From positions 250,689,439-250,753,438 of the forward strand of contig JBOZIK010000001.1 of NCBI GenBank assembly GCA_051453625.1: 64,000 nucleotides of DNA, read 5' to 3'. Positions within the stretch are counted from its first letter, which is position 1. Each line of letters begins with the position of its first letter. The stretch comes from Welwitschia mirabilis. Lineage: Eukaryota; Gnetophyta; Gnetopsida; Welwitschiales. Of the stretch, positions 46,371 through 58,149 are shown one piece after another. Made by a program: the position numbers and the translations under genes. Under the pieces are notes generated by a model. The model was given only the letters and a program-made list of their open reading frames with translations, ran no database searches and was not told where the DNA came from.

Positions 46371-49010
46371 AATGATGTGATAGCTTTATAGTAGATATAC
46401 ATAGCTTTTTCTTTTCTACATCATAGATTTGATTATTTTTCATTTTCTTCCATTTTGTTAGTGGTTAATACTATTCCATTTTCAATGATACCTAAACTAG
46501 TCTAGTTTTTCTTATAAATTTCTATATTTCTTTTAGTTTCTGTACTTTCCAGTGGTGGGTACTAGTCTTTCTTTAGTGATACCTAAACTAGTTCTTTTTT
46601 ATTTCTTTTATATTTTCATGAATTTTTTAGCTATAACTAAAATATAATTGCTATATCAATCTTTATGATTTTAGTGCTAACTAGTTTATGCAAGTTTCAC
46701 TGCCTAGTTTCTCTCAAACGAAGGATGAAGTGATGAGAACTTAAAAAAAAAAAGTAGAAATTAGCAAATAATGACATAGATAAAATTCTTCTTTTCCTTC
46801 TTTTTTTACATTTTTTATTACATTATATTTTTTATTTTTCGTATTGTATGCATTAGATTAGACTTCTGAGTTTTATTTCTACAATTTTGATTTTTAATAT
46901 TTTTTCATATGTTTTATTTCTTTTGATTTATTTGCTATTTTCATTTTGTACCATTCATTTTCTATTTTCTATTATATGAACTATTATGTGTGATTTCAAA
47001 CATAATGCTTCTCTTTTTTTCTAAAATTATTTTAAGAAAAACAATAGGTATTGCTAGTAAACCTCACTAGTGTTGTCTTTCTTTTTGCATTAAACATCTT
47101 CAGATTTTGTATAGAATCTCATTTGGACCCTTTGAACCCTTTCTAATATTAGATCCCTTCTAAAACCTTATAGATATATGGAAAAATGATTTTAATGATG
47201 AATTCTATAAGTATTCTAAACATCAAATAAACTCTAACATTGGAAGGTTATGTTTTTATTAGAGCCATGAAATTTATATAACTTTGCTAATTACTATCAA
47301 TATGGATTTTAACCTATACAAATTATAGTTGATTAAATTTAACCAAAATAAATTATAGGGAATTATTTTTAATTATAATACTTAGATACACTTCATGCTT
47401 TGTTAACCACCTACCATGCTTAGATTACATCTTCACTCTTATCAAGAAACTTATAAATCTATATCCTCTAACTTATATCCTTTACTTTATCATGAATATC
47501 CTTTATAATCCTTTTTTTTAAACTAATACCCTTATAATCAATGCCTTATCTCAAATTTCTTATAGGAGACCTTTTAGAAATTTTTGAAAAAGCACATTTA
47601 AAATCATTAATATCCTCTCATCCTTCCTTCATTCAACCAATTTGAATTAGAAGGTACATGTATGGAAGATACCCAAGTCATAGCCATTATAAGGGAGGAA
47701 GAAAGAAATAAGAAACTAGAGTTTGAGTAACTACAAGATGAGGAGTTACCTAATCAACATTATAAGGAAAAAGAAGTTGAACAAATCATATGAGTTTTAT
47801 TATATAAAGAATCCTTACCTTCTCAAAACTTCCATAATCAAGACCTCTTCATTTCATATTTGCCTCACACACAACCACATTAAGATAAATCCCCTAGAAA
47901 TTTTTATGAGGAGGAGGAAGTATAACTCACAAAACTTTAATACATTAGGAGTGCTTACCTTCTTCTCAAGATGTCCATGAGTAAAATGATTTCATATCAT
48001 CATTATCTCTTAAGAATTCAAGTATTAATGTAGAAAATGAAGTTTTCATTTAGTCACAACCACTTTCTAAGGATGTTACACATTTTTCTCCAATGATAAT
48101 TCATTTCAACAAGTTTTTGAAACTTCACCATTTCGTAAGATCTATTAAAAAAGTAAAAATAAGCTAAAGAATGGACTCTTTTAAACCTTGCATACATAAA
48201 TTTTACTACTTACTTGAATGGTGTTTTCTTTGATTTCATAAAGTCACGTATGCAAATGTATATGGATAATCTTCTAATTGAGGACATATCATCTCCCTAA
48301 AGCCATTGCACTCTTAAACCACATACCTTAATCATCTTAAGATTCTTTTCATGCATCATAGATAAAAATCCTATCATGAGGAAACCTTAGTTTTATTACA
48401 TAGTTCTAACATAGATTTGTTTCCTTGTAGATTAAATTTAGAATGGGAAATGCTAAAAATATTAAAACCATTATTTCTTATTGGTTTTTTTCACTTAAAA
48501 ACACTTAAACATTATCACTTATATAATCATCATCTTAAACCATTTTAGTTAGATAATCCTAAGTTTCATCCATACCATAGAATAATCCATTACTGCCTTA
48601 AACCTTACCAACCACATCTCCCAACATGGTCTACTTCATAAGGCTAACTTGTCATCCCTCCCTTTCATTCATTTATGAATTTTTTAGACTTAATAATAGT
48701 CTATAGTATTTAATAAATAAATTAATAATAGGTAATATTTTTATCATTTTAATTTTTGATAAGATTAGGTGTACTTGTAACTTTTAAGAGAAAGTTATGA
48801 TTATTTTAAGTTATGCTGTTAAAGTTTCCATTCACTTGATACCTTTAATTTTGAAAAAGTAAATGAATGATAAAGTGGAATTTACTTTATTATTATACTC
48901 TTTATTTTCAAAACTTTATGGGGTAAAGATATTTCTTAATTAGGCTAATGGATTAATGATTCCTTCTATGTGCATTAAAAAATTTTTATGAGAATTTGAA
49001 TTAAAAAATG

Positions 49011-49018
49011 TGTGTGTG
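49011..49018. repeat. (TG)n tract entering an assembly gap
   Basis: GTGTGTGTG leads directly into N. The gap was probably caused by this microsatellite. Confidence 0.7.
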
Positions 49019-49479
49019 NNNNNNNNNNNNNNNNNNNNNNNNNNNNNNNNNNNNNNNNNNNNNNNNNNNNNNNNNNNNNNNNNNNNNNNNNNNNNNNNNN
49101 NNNNNNNNNNNNNNNNNNNNNNNNNNNNNNNNNNNNNNNNNNNNNNNNNNNNNNNNNNNNNNNNNNNNNNNNNNNNNNNNNNNNNNNNNNNNNNNNNNNN
49201 NNNNNNNNNNNNNNNNNNNNNNNNNNNNNNNNNNNNNNNNNNNNNNNNNNNNNNNNNNNNNNNNNNNNNNNNNNNNNNNNNNNNNNNNNNNNNNNNNNNN
49301 NNNNNNNNNNNNNNNNNNNNNNNNNNNNNNNNNNNNNNNNNNNNNNNNNNNNNNNNNNNNNNNNNNNNNNNNNNNNNNNNNNNNNNNNNNNNNNNNNNNN
49401 NNNNNNNNNNNNNNNNNNNNNNNNNNNNNNNNNNNNNNNNNNNNNNNNNNNNNNNNNNNNNNNNNNNNNNNNNNNNNNN
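49019..49479. other. Assembly gap (461 N)
   Basis: Unresolved sequence inside element C. The several long frames that cross it have no known residues in their middle. Confidence 0.99.
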
Positions 49480-50413
49480 GTTTATCTTTGATCAATTTAT
49501 TAGATATAATTAAATAAATTAGAGCTATGGATGCTCACTAGTAATGTAGCTCTAATGATTCACTTATGGCATGTTCAATTGCATTGAGGCTATAGATGTT
49601 TGCTGACAATGTAGCACTGATTTCTTTAAGAGGAACATTGTTAGCTCTATTGCAAGAAAAATTACACAACACTAAATGCCCACTAAGATAAAAATGCTTA
49701 AAAAAAATATACTCATGATTATAGAAGAAAAAGTAAAAAGGAAATTAAGGTGGGAATTGGAGACCTTTTGTGTTTTGCTTTCTTTAATAATTATACTTAA
49801 AATTTGTTTACTACTTTTAAATTTGCTTGAGTTAACTCAGTTGATACCTTACTTGTATTGCATTTAGATTTATTAAATAAAATTAAAATTTAAAAAATTT
49901 CAATAAACAAGGAATTAGCTTAGGTAATTTATCTCTTTCATTAATAGATGGTATGGTTGAGTTTTCATATGCATTGCCATTTTTCATTTCATGTTCATTC
50001 ACATTACCATTTTCTAATAAATACTCCTAATAAACACTCCATTACTTAGCTATTTTCTTGCATTGTATCTTAGTTGAATTGCTTTGCATTTTTTTCATTA
50101 CAATAAAATAACATGTAATGAAGCATCTCCCTTATAATGTAGCATCAACTTATTCTCAAATTCTACATTACTTTTTCTATCTTTTTAAACTTTGATGATA
50201 AATCTTAACTTTGGTTAGGGATATGCTACTCATAGTTTTTTAGAAAATTTCTAATTTTAATATCTTAAATTTCATAAATTGGCTAAAAATTCTTCAAATA
50301 TTTTTGTTATTCTTACATACTTGAATGTTTCCCTTAGAAATGTTTCCATGTTAGTCATTCTTTATTAACTTTTTACTAAGGGACTAGTAAAATTTTGATT
50401 GAGGGTTTTAGCA

Positions 50414-51608
50414 TGTAAAAACTAACATTTAACTCAATAGTATTAGGCTAATTTATTATAGTAAAAACATTAAATTAGTTGTTTTAATCATAAAAACATG
50501 TATTCTACCTTTTATAATGCCATTCCTGAACTCATGCATTTCCTCATGCTCTTTTTGGGTAATTAGATACATTCTAAGCTTGTGCCAAATGAAGGAGCCA
50601 AATAAATAAAAAATGCCATTAGAGCTAATTGCTTGTATGATGGTGCTAGTAATTTTCAAGGATTCTTTCCAAACTTACGTTCTAAAGACATTATGGATAA
50701 ACATTTAGATTTTGATTATGGGCCTAGTCAATTACAATAGAAAAACCAACTATTACCTACTATTGTAAAAGTGATAATTTTCTAATGTAAAACTATACCT
50801 AGGAAATCCTGATGTATTAAAATCCTAGCCCTAGTTTATCCTATAAAAATGCCTAATCACCTTATTTATAAAGACAAATAATATTTAGCTGAGAAGAAAA
50901 TTTAACTTTAAATAAAGAATACTCTTATCATGTCTTTCTAGTTTCCTCCTTTGGGAATGGACTAGTCTTGAGGCTACCTTAATGTTTCTTATTAAGTTTT
51001 AGTTATTATTTATTAATGTACTAGAGTTCTATTTTTATAATAAAATAGTAGTTTAAATTTCTTTTTTAATTTATTTTGAATATTTAATTCTTAATATTAA
51101 GATAGACTATTATTAAGATATTTTATATTTTTGAGAGAATTCTTCTTGTTTATGTCTTTGTTGCATTTCATTTCATGGTTTTGGGATTTTTTTTTATACT
51201 TATCATGCTTATGAATAGGCCATGAGGAAAAAAGTGAGAAAGGGATCTCGCCAATACTTATGTGTTGAATGAGATAATATCATCATGATTCGAGCAATAA
51301 TGAACTTGGCATATGAAGGATCTTTGTACAAAATTGCATTATATATCTAAATGAATTTCTCTTATTTGTTAAAACATTTAGGTTAATTCTTAAGTAATAC
51401 ATCCATTTTCAACTCTTATCCATTGATTTATTCCTTTACCTTCTCAATTTAAATTCTACTTTCATCTTTTTAATAGTTTAGAATATGTTTATTTTATTAT
51501 ATTCCTACCATGAATTATTCCTAAGGAAAAAAGACATTGAGCCCTTTTTAGAATAAAGGCCCTAGTTTTCATTGATAAAAGAAGGTAGTAAGCAACATCC
51601 CCAACTAA
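50414..51608 (+). repeat. Element C 3' LTR
   Basis: Starts TGTAAAAACTAAC after a GATTGAGGG purine stretch that may be the polypurine tract. It matches 45145-46348 throughout. Confidence 0.87.
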
Positions 51609-52167
51609 AGTTTTACACTTTCTTCCATCTTAGAAAGAGTGAAAAACATAAAAAATAATTTTCTAAGAACTTAACTTATACAAAGGAAAAAAATCATACA
51701 TCTTTTATACTTAACTTTTAGAACATTACAATATAAGGAAGAAGCATATGGAGGGGAAAAAAGAAAATAAGTACATCAAGTAAAGAAAGATGACCTTTGA
51801 GGAGATATTAAATGAGAAGAAACTTTCCTAGAGCTTAGGATAACATTATTTTATTGCTATTTTATTTATTTTATGTATAACTTTCTTTTTATATCATCTT
51901 ACTCCAAAATCTTTGTACCTAGCTTTTGTATTTTTTTGGCATCATTTTAGACATTGGCCTTTTTCCTTGAGAGAAAATTAGAGCATGATATCCTTATCTT
52001 GGTGATTCTTCCTTCTATTCTTCTTTGTCTTGGTCTTATTAATTCTATTGTCTTCCTGATGTTCCAACTAGTCTTTTAGATATCTACTTTAATTTTTCAT
52101 GTTTTTTTATCCTTGTTGTTTTTCATCTATTATATAATTAATAAATTTTCCACTTTATCCTTCAGCA
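51609..52167. other. Spacer between element C and the Copia-type LTR
   Basis: Nothing recognised. Mixed AT-rich and pyrimidine-rich sequence. Confidence 0.45.
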
Positions 52168-52954
52168 TGTAAGGGTTTATCACTAGTTATAAACCCAAGA
52201 ATGTCATTAATAATGATAGAAAGAGAAAAATATTTAATATTCCCTCTTACATACTTTATAAGATTTAAGATGAAATTTCATGTATTTGTTAATGTAGTAA
52301 GGATTAGGATTGGTGAAGGTAGAATTAATCACTTATCATCATAAGGTATCATATAATTAGATGATAGGTAATCTGATCATCTTTAAATGAAATTTATTAA
52401 GTTAAAATGTTTCATTAGGACACAGAGAATGTAACACATCATTTTAATAAGACTTAAATCATTAATTAATATTAAGAGTGCATGTAAAAGATAACTTAAC
52501 TTATTTCTTATTCCACGATAATGAACGTCTTAAGAAGTGTGATATTTCTCTAATATGTGCTAATAGCTATAAACAAAATGACCTTATGAATGAGATCAAA
52601 TAATACATATTTTATTATTGGATCTTAAGTTCATGATGATTGTACAAGACTTAAATGACTTTATGATACTAATATTTGGTGTCTTAATATAGGATACTTT
52701 GAATACTTAATATTTATTACATGCTTTTAACAATAATAAGAGTGCAACAACACACTTCCTTTGAGGAAACATGGATATTATTATGGTCATATGCTTAGGA
52801 GTACATAAAAACCCTTGTGAATATTAATGTTATGCTTACCTTTAAAAGCAAGATCTTCTTTGTAATAATAGATGGAGAATAATTTTAAGAAATAAAGATT
52901 TGATCTTGAGAAAATATTACTTATGATTCTTACACCTTTTTTATTTCCCCAACA
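52168..52954 (+). repeat. Candidate Ty1/Copia 5' LTR
   Basis: The right border is good: ATTTCCCCAACA is followed by AG and a canonical initiator-Met primer-binding site. The left border is a guess at TGTAAGGG (52168), chosen because LTRs start with TG. No partner LTR is in the window, so the length is unverified. Confidence 0.45.
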
Positions 52955-52956
52955 AG

Positions 52957-52968
52957 TGGTATCATAGC
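52957..52968 (+). promoter_or_regulatory. Primer-binding site, tRNA-iMet type
   Basis: TGGTATCATAGC matches the plant Copia/Gypsy initiator-Met site TGGTATCAGAGC at 11 of 12 positions and directly follows an LTR-like AACA end. Confidence 0.8.
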
Positions 52969-53439
52969 TTTAGAGGAGATCTTGTGGAGCTTTCTTTGGC
53001 CATCCTTATGCTTTTGGGCTTCTTGTGGCTTCTTTTCTTCAAGTCTGGAGATTTGAAGTTTGTTGAAATCTCTTAAAGGGCTTCTTATACTTTTTCTTTG
53101 ATCCTTTCTTTCTTTCTTCTAGATTCGTTTTTATATTTCTCTCTTATAGTTTTGTTTTTATTATTTTTATTTAAAGTATTTTTTAATAAAATATAAAAAT
53201 TATTTTTTTAAAGCATTTTTTTTGGGGGATAGGGGGAGGGGAGGGGTGCTTATTTTCGTTTAAAGTTTTTAAAATAAAATACAGCATTTTTTAGAGAGTA
53301 CATTTTTCTTTTAAAAAATTTTCTTAAAAGAAAATTATTTTTTTAAGGGACATGCTTTTTCCCTTTAAAGTATTTTTTTCTTAAGAAAATAAAAAAAAAT
53401 TCTAAGGATATTTCTCCTTATTTTTTGGTAGCCCAAAAT
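52969..53439 (+). other. T-rich leader after the iMet PBS
   Basis: Untranslated leader of the presumed retroelement. It contains poly-T and AAAATT runs and a G-quadruplex motif at 53224-53246. No gag is recognised. Confidence 0.4.
53224..53246 (+). other. G-quadruplex motif
   Basis: Four G-tracts of five, five, four and four G, separated by ATA, A and A, lie inside a T-rich stretch. This satisfies the classical G4 pattern with very short loops and stands out in a window of roughly 26% GC. Confidence 0.93.
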
Positions 53440-54108
53440 AGGGTTTTGGTCCCACTTGACTCTGCTAAGCTACTACTTCCTTTGCACCTTCTTTACGTCT
53501 TACATTGCCTATGCTATTTTTACTACTTATCCCACTAGGCTCTTCTATCACTATGACTACTATTATAATTTCTCTGCACTATTGAGGTTTTGTGACTCTA
53601 TTATGGCAAGTGTACTATTGCCAAGAAAGTTATAGGCCTCTCACAAGCTGTTGCTATTTGAGTTATAACAATATGTTACCTTCACTATCATCTTCATTTC
53701 ATACTCATTCATTTGCTTCTTAGAAACTAATAAGTATTAATCTGCCATCCACCTTACTTATCCCACTGAGCTTTTCCATCATTAATGTGAAGCTCTTCTA
53801 CCACTGTCACATGTACTCTTTTGTGCTATCATGCTACTATGTTATTACTGAGCTTATCCTACTGCTACCCTCTATTAGTACCTATACATAATCCATCACT
53901 AGCTGCACTTGCACATTTTCTATGATGTTGTGTGTGTGTTTTCTCTACACATCTATGATAACATGACATTTTTATACCTCCATTGATGTTGTCAGACTCT
54001 CCTATAGTGCTTCTTATTAAACTCCCTCACTACCAACTTCACCATCCTATGTAAAAACATCTCAAGTACTTGTTTTTATGATTACAACGCCCTTGCTAAA
54101 TGCATGTA
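53440..54108. repeat. Pyrimidine-rich tract with internal repeats
   Basis: C and T dominate the plus strand. The segment TACTTATCCCACT, then a GCTCTTCTATCA-like block, occurs near 53524 and again near 53755, with a third GCTCTTCTACCA near 53811. It looks like a decayed minisatellite or low-complexity leader. No coding is supported. Confidence 0.55.
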
Positions 54109-54180
54109 GACTCTTGATATAGTGGTAAAGACACTTTTCTATCAACCTATAGGTCATAATTTTAAATCTAGGAGGTGATA
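54109..54180 (+). pseudogene. tRNA-Asp-like sequence (decayed)
   Basis: A 72-base stretch with the layout of a tRNA. The D-arm is TATAGTGGTAA, as in plant tRNA-Asp TATAGTGGTxAG. The anticodon region is TCTATCAAC, where tRNA-Asp has CCTGTCACG. The B-box is GGTCATAATTTTAAATCTAGG, in place of a GGTTCGAxTCC core. GTC would have become ATC by G to A. The acceptor stem no longer pairs well. It could be a tRNA pseudogene or the head of a tRNA-derived SINE; either way it is not a working tRNA. Confidence 0.5.
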
Positions 54181-55608
54181 AAATTGGTTTTTTCAAATTT
54201 TTCATGCTATTTTTTTCTATTGCATGTACATGCAAGACTTTAAATAATTTTTCAGATTTTGGCTCTACTCATGCACATGTAGTTTTTCTAACTTATTGCC
54301 TAGCTATTGCCTAGGATTTATGCACATGTTTTCTAGTTAGGAATTTTCTAGTTTTTAGCTCTATTTTTGGTACATGCATAGTTTTATGCATTTCTTTGAT
54401 ATATGAGAATTTTAAGATAATTATTGAGTTTTTTGGGTTTTTTTCAAACTTGAAACCCAAAACTCACTTTTTGTCCTCAAATAAAGTTAGGATATTAAGC
54501 AAGAACCCTTGATTTTATTTCTTTTGGAGCTATTTTCCTTCTTTTTTAGGGTTTTTATTTAACTCCTTTTTATTTTATTTTCATATTTTTGACATTTTTA
54601 AGTTTTTATAGGCGAAAATCTTTCTCATCAAGTCAAGTAGGTATGTGAAGCAAGATTCCTAAACTTAATTTTTTTCTTTTTCTTGGATTTATTTTTGTAA
54701 TTTGAATAGATTAAGATAAATTAAATGGTAAGCAATATCTACTTAGATTAACTATATCATAATCAGTGCCTTTTTACTATGTGTTAGTCTTTGCTTTCTT
54801 TTCACACTTAAAAATTTTATTAATTCTACTTAATTAAGTAGTAAAAAGATAAATTACCTTTTATCCTTAATCACTTAATGATTTCAATTGGTAATATATT
54901 TTGATTGGTGGTGGGCATGTAGAGTCTTACATAGACATACATCCATGTCAGGCTTTACATTGACTTCTGAAGCTTATTATATAGTCTTAACTATCATACC
55001 TATGATGTTTAGGTTATACAAAGAGTTATATATCTTTTAGGTGAAAATGTTACAAGTTCAATGAAGTTTAGATTCCTACATATGCCTTAGTAATCGAGGG
55101 TGTATTAGATAAAGGCTGTGGGCATAGTGGTAAGATCTAAATGGATTTCATCACTAAGGAATATATATTTAATAAAATTTAAAATTTACTAAGTCTTAGA
55201 TGTAAGAATACTGCTAATATTATATGGTACTCTACCTTAAAGTGGTTATATAGATGAGGTAAGTAAAACTAACCAACAAATTAGATGTCCCACTAATATG
55301 ATTTACCTTTTTTATTTTTACTCCCTTTGAAAACAAGGGTGTCATCCTTGAAAAGGATGTGATCATTGTCCTAACATGTGAGTAAACTTTAAAATTAATT
55401 AGCATTTTCATCACCTAATAATCAATTTAGGAACTTGCATTATAATCTACCTCACTCACATTAAATAATTTTAAATAAAGTACCTTTGTTTTTATTTCTC
55501 ATATGTGTAGGCTCTTACTAGTTAGGAGGTGTTTCTTAGTTATCACACTTTATAGTTTAGATATGTCACTTAATTTGAAGGCTTGATTTCATTTTATTAT
55601 TATTAACA
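54181..55608. other. Unclassified T-rich DNA left of element D
   Basis: Presumably interior of the iMet-primed retroelement. No domain recognised. It holds several TGCATGTA and ATGCACATG words at about 54230-54390, and a 60-codon reverse frame (55232-55414) without motifs. Confidence 0.4.
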
Positions 55609-56949
55609 TATAAAAATTAACATTTTGATTAAGTTAATTGACCAATTTATCTCAATGGAAAATATTAATATAACTGATTTATAATAAAAACATGTATTCT
55701 ATTAATTTTTATAATAATTATGGACTTATCATCTTCTCATGACATTTTCAAAGTAGCTATTGCACTTTCAAAAACATTGCAAAATATCAATATCATTTGG
55801 TCCAAAATGTTAGTGCTACCATCTAAGTCAAATAATGTCACTGGTCTTTCTAAGTAGAGTACTTAAATTCTTACATTCTTGATTTATCATGAAGAATTCA
55901 ATTGAATGTATTTATGGGCCTAATTAAAACTAGCATCCTTAATGATACATGGTGATTATGACAATGATACATAGCAGTGACCTATGATAGTATTAAGTAA
56001 GATGACGATGGAGACACATGGCAATGATAGTGGTTAATAGAAGTAATAACATCCAAAAGCTAGGTGTTGGACTTGTCATGGTGATTTCTGTCTAATGCAA
56101 GATGATAAAGACTTCACCTAATACTACATGCTATATTTTGTAAACACTCATCTAACATTATAAGCCAGATGCTTACAACCATACCTCACCTTATGCATAC
56201 CTATAAAAGGGCCTTGAGCCCTCATGTGTAACATCCTTTATTTTGGAAGAGTAATAGAATTTTTGGAGCATTAATTTAAGATGGCATTTTAAGAATTTTA
56301 TTTAGGGTATAATCTCATTTTGAAGATAGCTTAAGGAGTTTTTTCCAGCTTCCTTCTTCTTCCATTAATGTAATGTATCTTTTTTAATTCAATACAAGTA
56401 GATTTTAATTTTGATTTAAAGTCATGAATAGCTTCATACTTTTAATACTTAGTCAATCTAAAATATTAAGTTTTTTTGCTAACTAAGTGAATTCATTATC
56501 TAATTACTCTAATTATTTTTAATTTAATTAATCTTAATTACATTAAGTCATTACTTTCCATCCTTATTTTAAGGCTGTCAATGATCAAATGACTTTTAGC
56601 TTTACCAACTTTGCAAAGGTGAATGAGACTATGTCACCATAACCAGAGTGATTATTACTTGATATTTTGAAGTGTATTTTAAGAAACATGCAAGATATCA
56701 TTAGAGTAAAGAATATTTTGTGAATAAATTAGGTAAAAACTTAGAGTTCACTTTCTTCTCTACTTTTTTAGTGAATTTTCAACATCAACTATCAATTCTC
56801 TTCAAATTTTCTTTTCTTTTAATTATAACTTTCAAGTAAGTAAGAGTTGTGTAAATTTTTGTGAATCAACCCCAATTATCCTTATTAAAGAATAATATTA
56901 AGGTTTAACTCAGTTTAAATTTAGTTCATTGTAATATTTGAAATATGAT
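55609..56949 (+). repeat. Element D 5' LTR
   Basis: The start (TATAAAAATTAACATTT) aligns with element C's TGTAAAAACTAACATTT, and the shared AAAACATGTATTCTA lies about 80-100 bases in. It has a CTATAAAAGGGCC promoter box at 56201 and a TTAATTCAATACA polyadenylation-like region near 56385. The right end is set by the PBS at 56952. Confidence 0.75.
56201..56210 (+). promoter_or_regulatory. TATA box of element D LTR
   Basis: CTATAAAAGG is the best-preserved promoter box in the window, followed by an AGGGCCTTGAGCCCT inverted repeat just downstream. Confidence 0.65.
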
Positions 56950-56951
56950 TT

Positions 56952-56970
56952 TGATGTCATTGCTATTGAT
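56952..56970 (+). promoter_or_regulatory. Element D primer-binding site (tRNA-Asp type, decayed)
   Basis: TGATGTCATTGCTATTGAT corresponds to TGGCGCCGTTGCCGGGGAT with mostly transition differences. The next bases (AATGGCATAGTAG) align with the start of element C's leader. Confidence 0.72.
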
Positions 56971-58149
56971 AATGGCATAGTAGTTATTCAGAAAAGGCAT
57001 AAATTTAAATTTCTTGCAATATTTTTAGTTATTTTTTATTTTTCCTCTTTAATGATACCTAAACTAGTTCATTTTAATTTTCCTTTATTTTCCTTTTTCT
57101 TCTTTCTAGTGGTTAATAGTAGTTATTTCTAGTAATATCCAAACTAGTCTAGTTTTAAGTTTGCTTTACTTTTTTTTAATTAAACTTGATTTTTATGCAA
57201 GTCTAATAAGTTTTTATAGATTGCAACCATAAGTGGAAAAAACTTAACTCATTTAACTTGCATATTTTCTTTTATTTATTTTTTTTCATAATTCTAGTTT
57301 TATTTTTTTATTTTACACATTTGTGTAAATTTAATATCCTAAATGATAAAATGATTAAAAAAATTATGATTTAATTTTCATTAAGATTGGTTTCATTTAT
57401 GCTATTTTTTTTCACTTTTATTATGTTTAAACTATGTGCAAGAGTTTTATACAACTCCATAACTTTTTTAAACTCAAAATGTACAACTTGACTAATTCCA
57501 CTGCCTTCACTCACTAGTGCTGTTAGCGTTCTTGCATAGAAATTCCTAAGGTTTTTTCTAAGACCTTTCTGAAAACTCATAAACCCTTTTGTTATTTTGA
57601 CTTTGTTAAAAAAATTTTAGAATTTTTTTGCAACCTGTTTAAACCTTACATGCTTTGCATCTAAGATGCGTTAGGTAGATTAATTAGAAATCCTTTCAAT
57701 ATGAACTCTATTAGTAAAAAAAAAGAGAGAAAATCATAAGAAAACCAAACTTGGGATAACAATCAAAGGGAATAAGCCTTCTCATCCCAATAATAACAAA
57801 AGCTAAATTTCCAATTTAGTTTACTATTTTCCTTTTATAGATCATTATCAAATTGGGATATAATAGAGTAATTAACTACCTTCTACCTTACCCAAGAGGT
57901 GGTCAAAAATAAAAATCATGTATCTAATAATTCACAGAAGTAAACCCGTTATAATTACCTTTAACAATAATGCTTAGGAACACCTTCATGTATAGTGAAA
58001 CTATCCATAAATAAAAGGTTAGAATTCAAGCCTTCTACCATTTACCTTTTACCTCATTTTCATGGCTTAGAATTAGAGGACTCATGCCTCCATCTTAAGG
58101 AATTCAAATATTTGTTGCCAATAATACCTTAATATCCAAATACATTCAA
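56971..58149 (+). other. Element D leader
   Basis: T-rich untranslated region with two AxxATxCxAAACTAGT motifs near 57053 and 57125, matching the pair in element C. A 69-codon reverse frame at 57371-57580 lies on the wrong strand for the element and is unsupported. Confidence 0.55.

Larger units (their letters stand above)
46371..50413 (+). other. Element C internal region
   Basis: A T-rich leader with two ATACCTAAACTAGT motifs (about 46488 and 46580) is followed by AT-rich sequence without recognised domains. A forward frame near 47640-47735 reads FELEGTCMEDTQVIAIIREE. An 85-codon frame at 47723-47980 is unrecognised. The 461 N gap may hide a little more. Confidence 0.5.
45145..51608 (+). 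mobile_element. Element C: Athila/Tat-type LTR retrotransposon with little coding content
   Basis: A 6.5 kb plus-strand element with two related ~1.2 kb LTRs, each with a conserved CCTATAAAAA promoter box, and a degenerate tRNA-Asp-type PBS after the left LTR. The internal region is only about 4 kb and includes a 461 N gap. I found no gag, protease, RT or integrase motif in the readable part. There are only short open pieces, one rich in Glu (about 47640-47735). Its LTR start, PBS region and leader are homologous to element D. It is best described as a non-autonomous or heavily deleted member of that family. Inner LTR borders are approximate. Confidence 0.8.

Noticed and set aside
49001-49517. 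Four overlapping frames of 159-169 codons
   Set aside because: All span the 461 N gap and contain only a few real residues at each edge.
54109-54180. A functional tRNA gene
   Set aside because: The acceptor stem does not pair, the B-box is degraded and the anticodon is altered.
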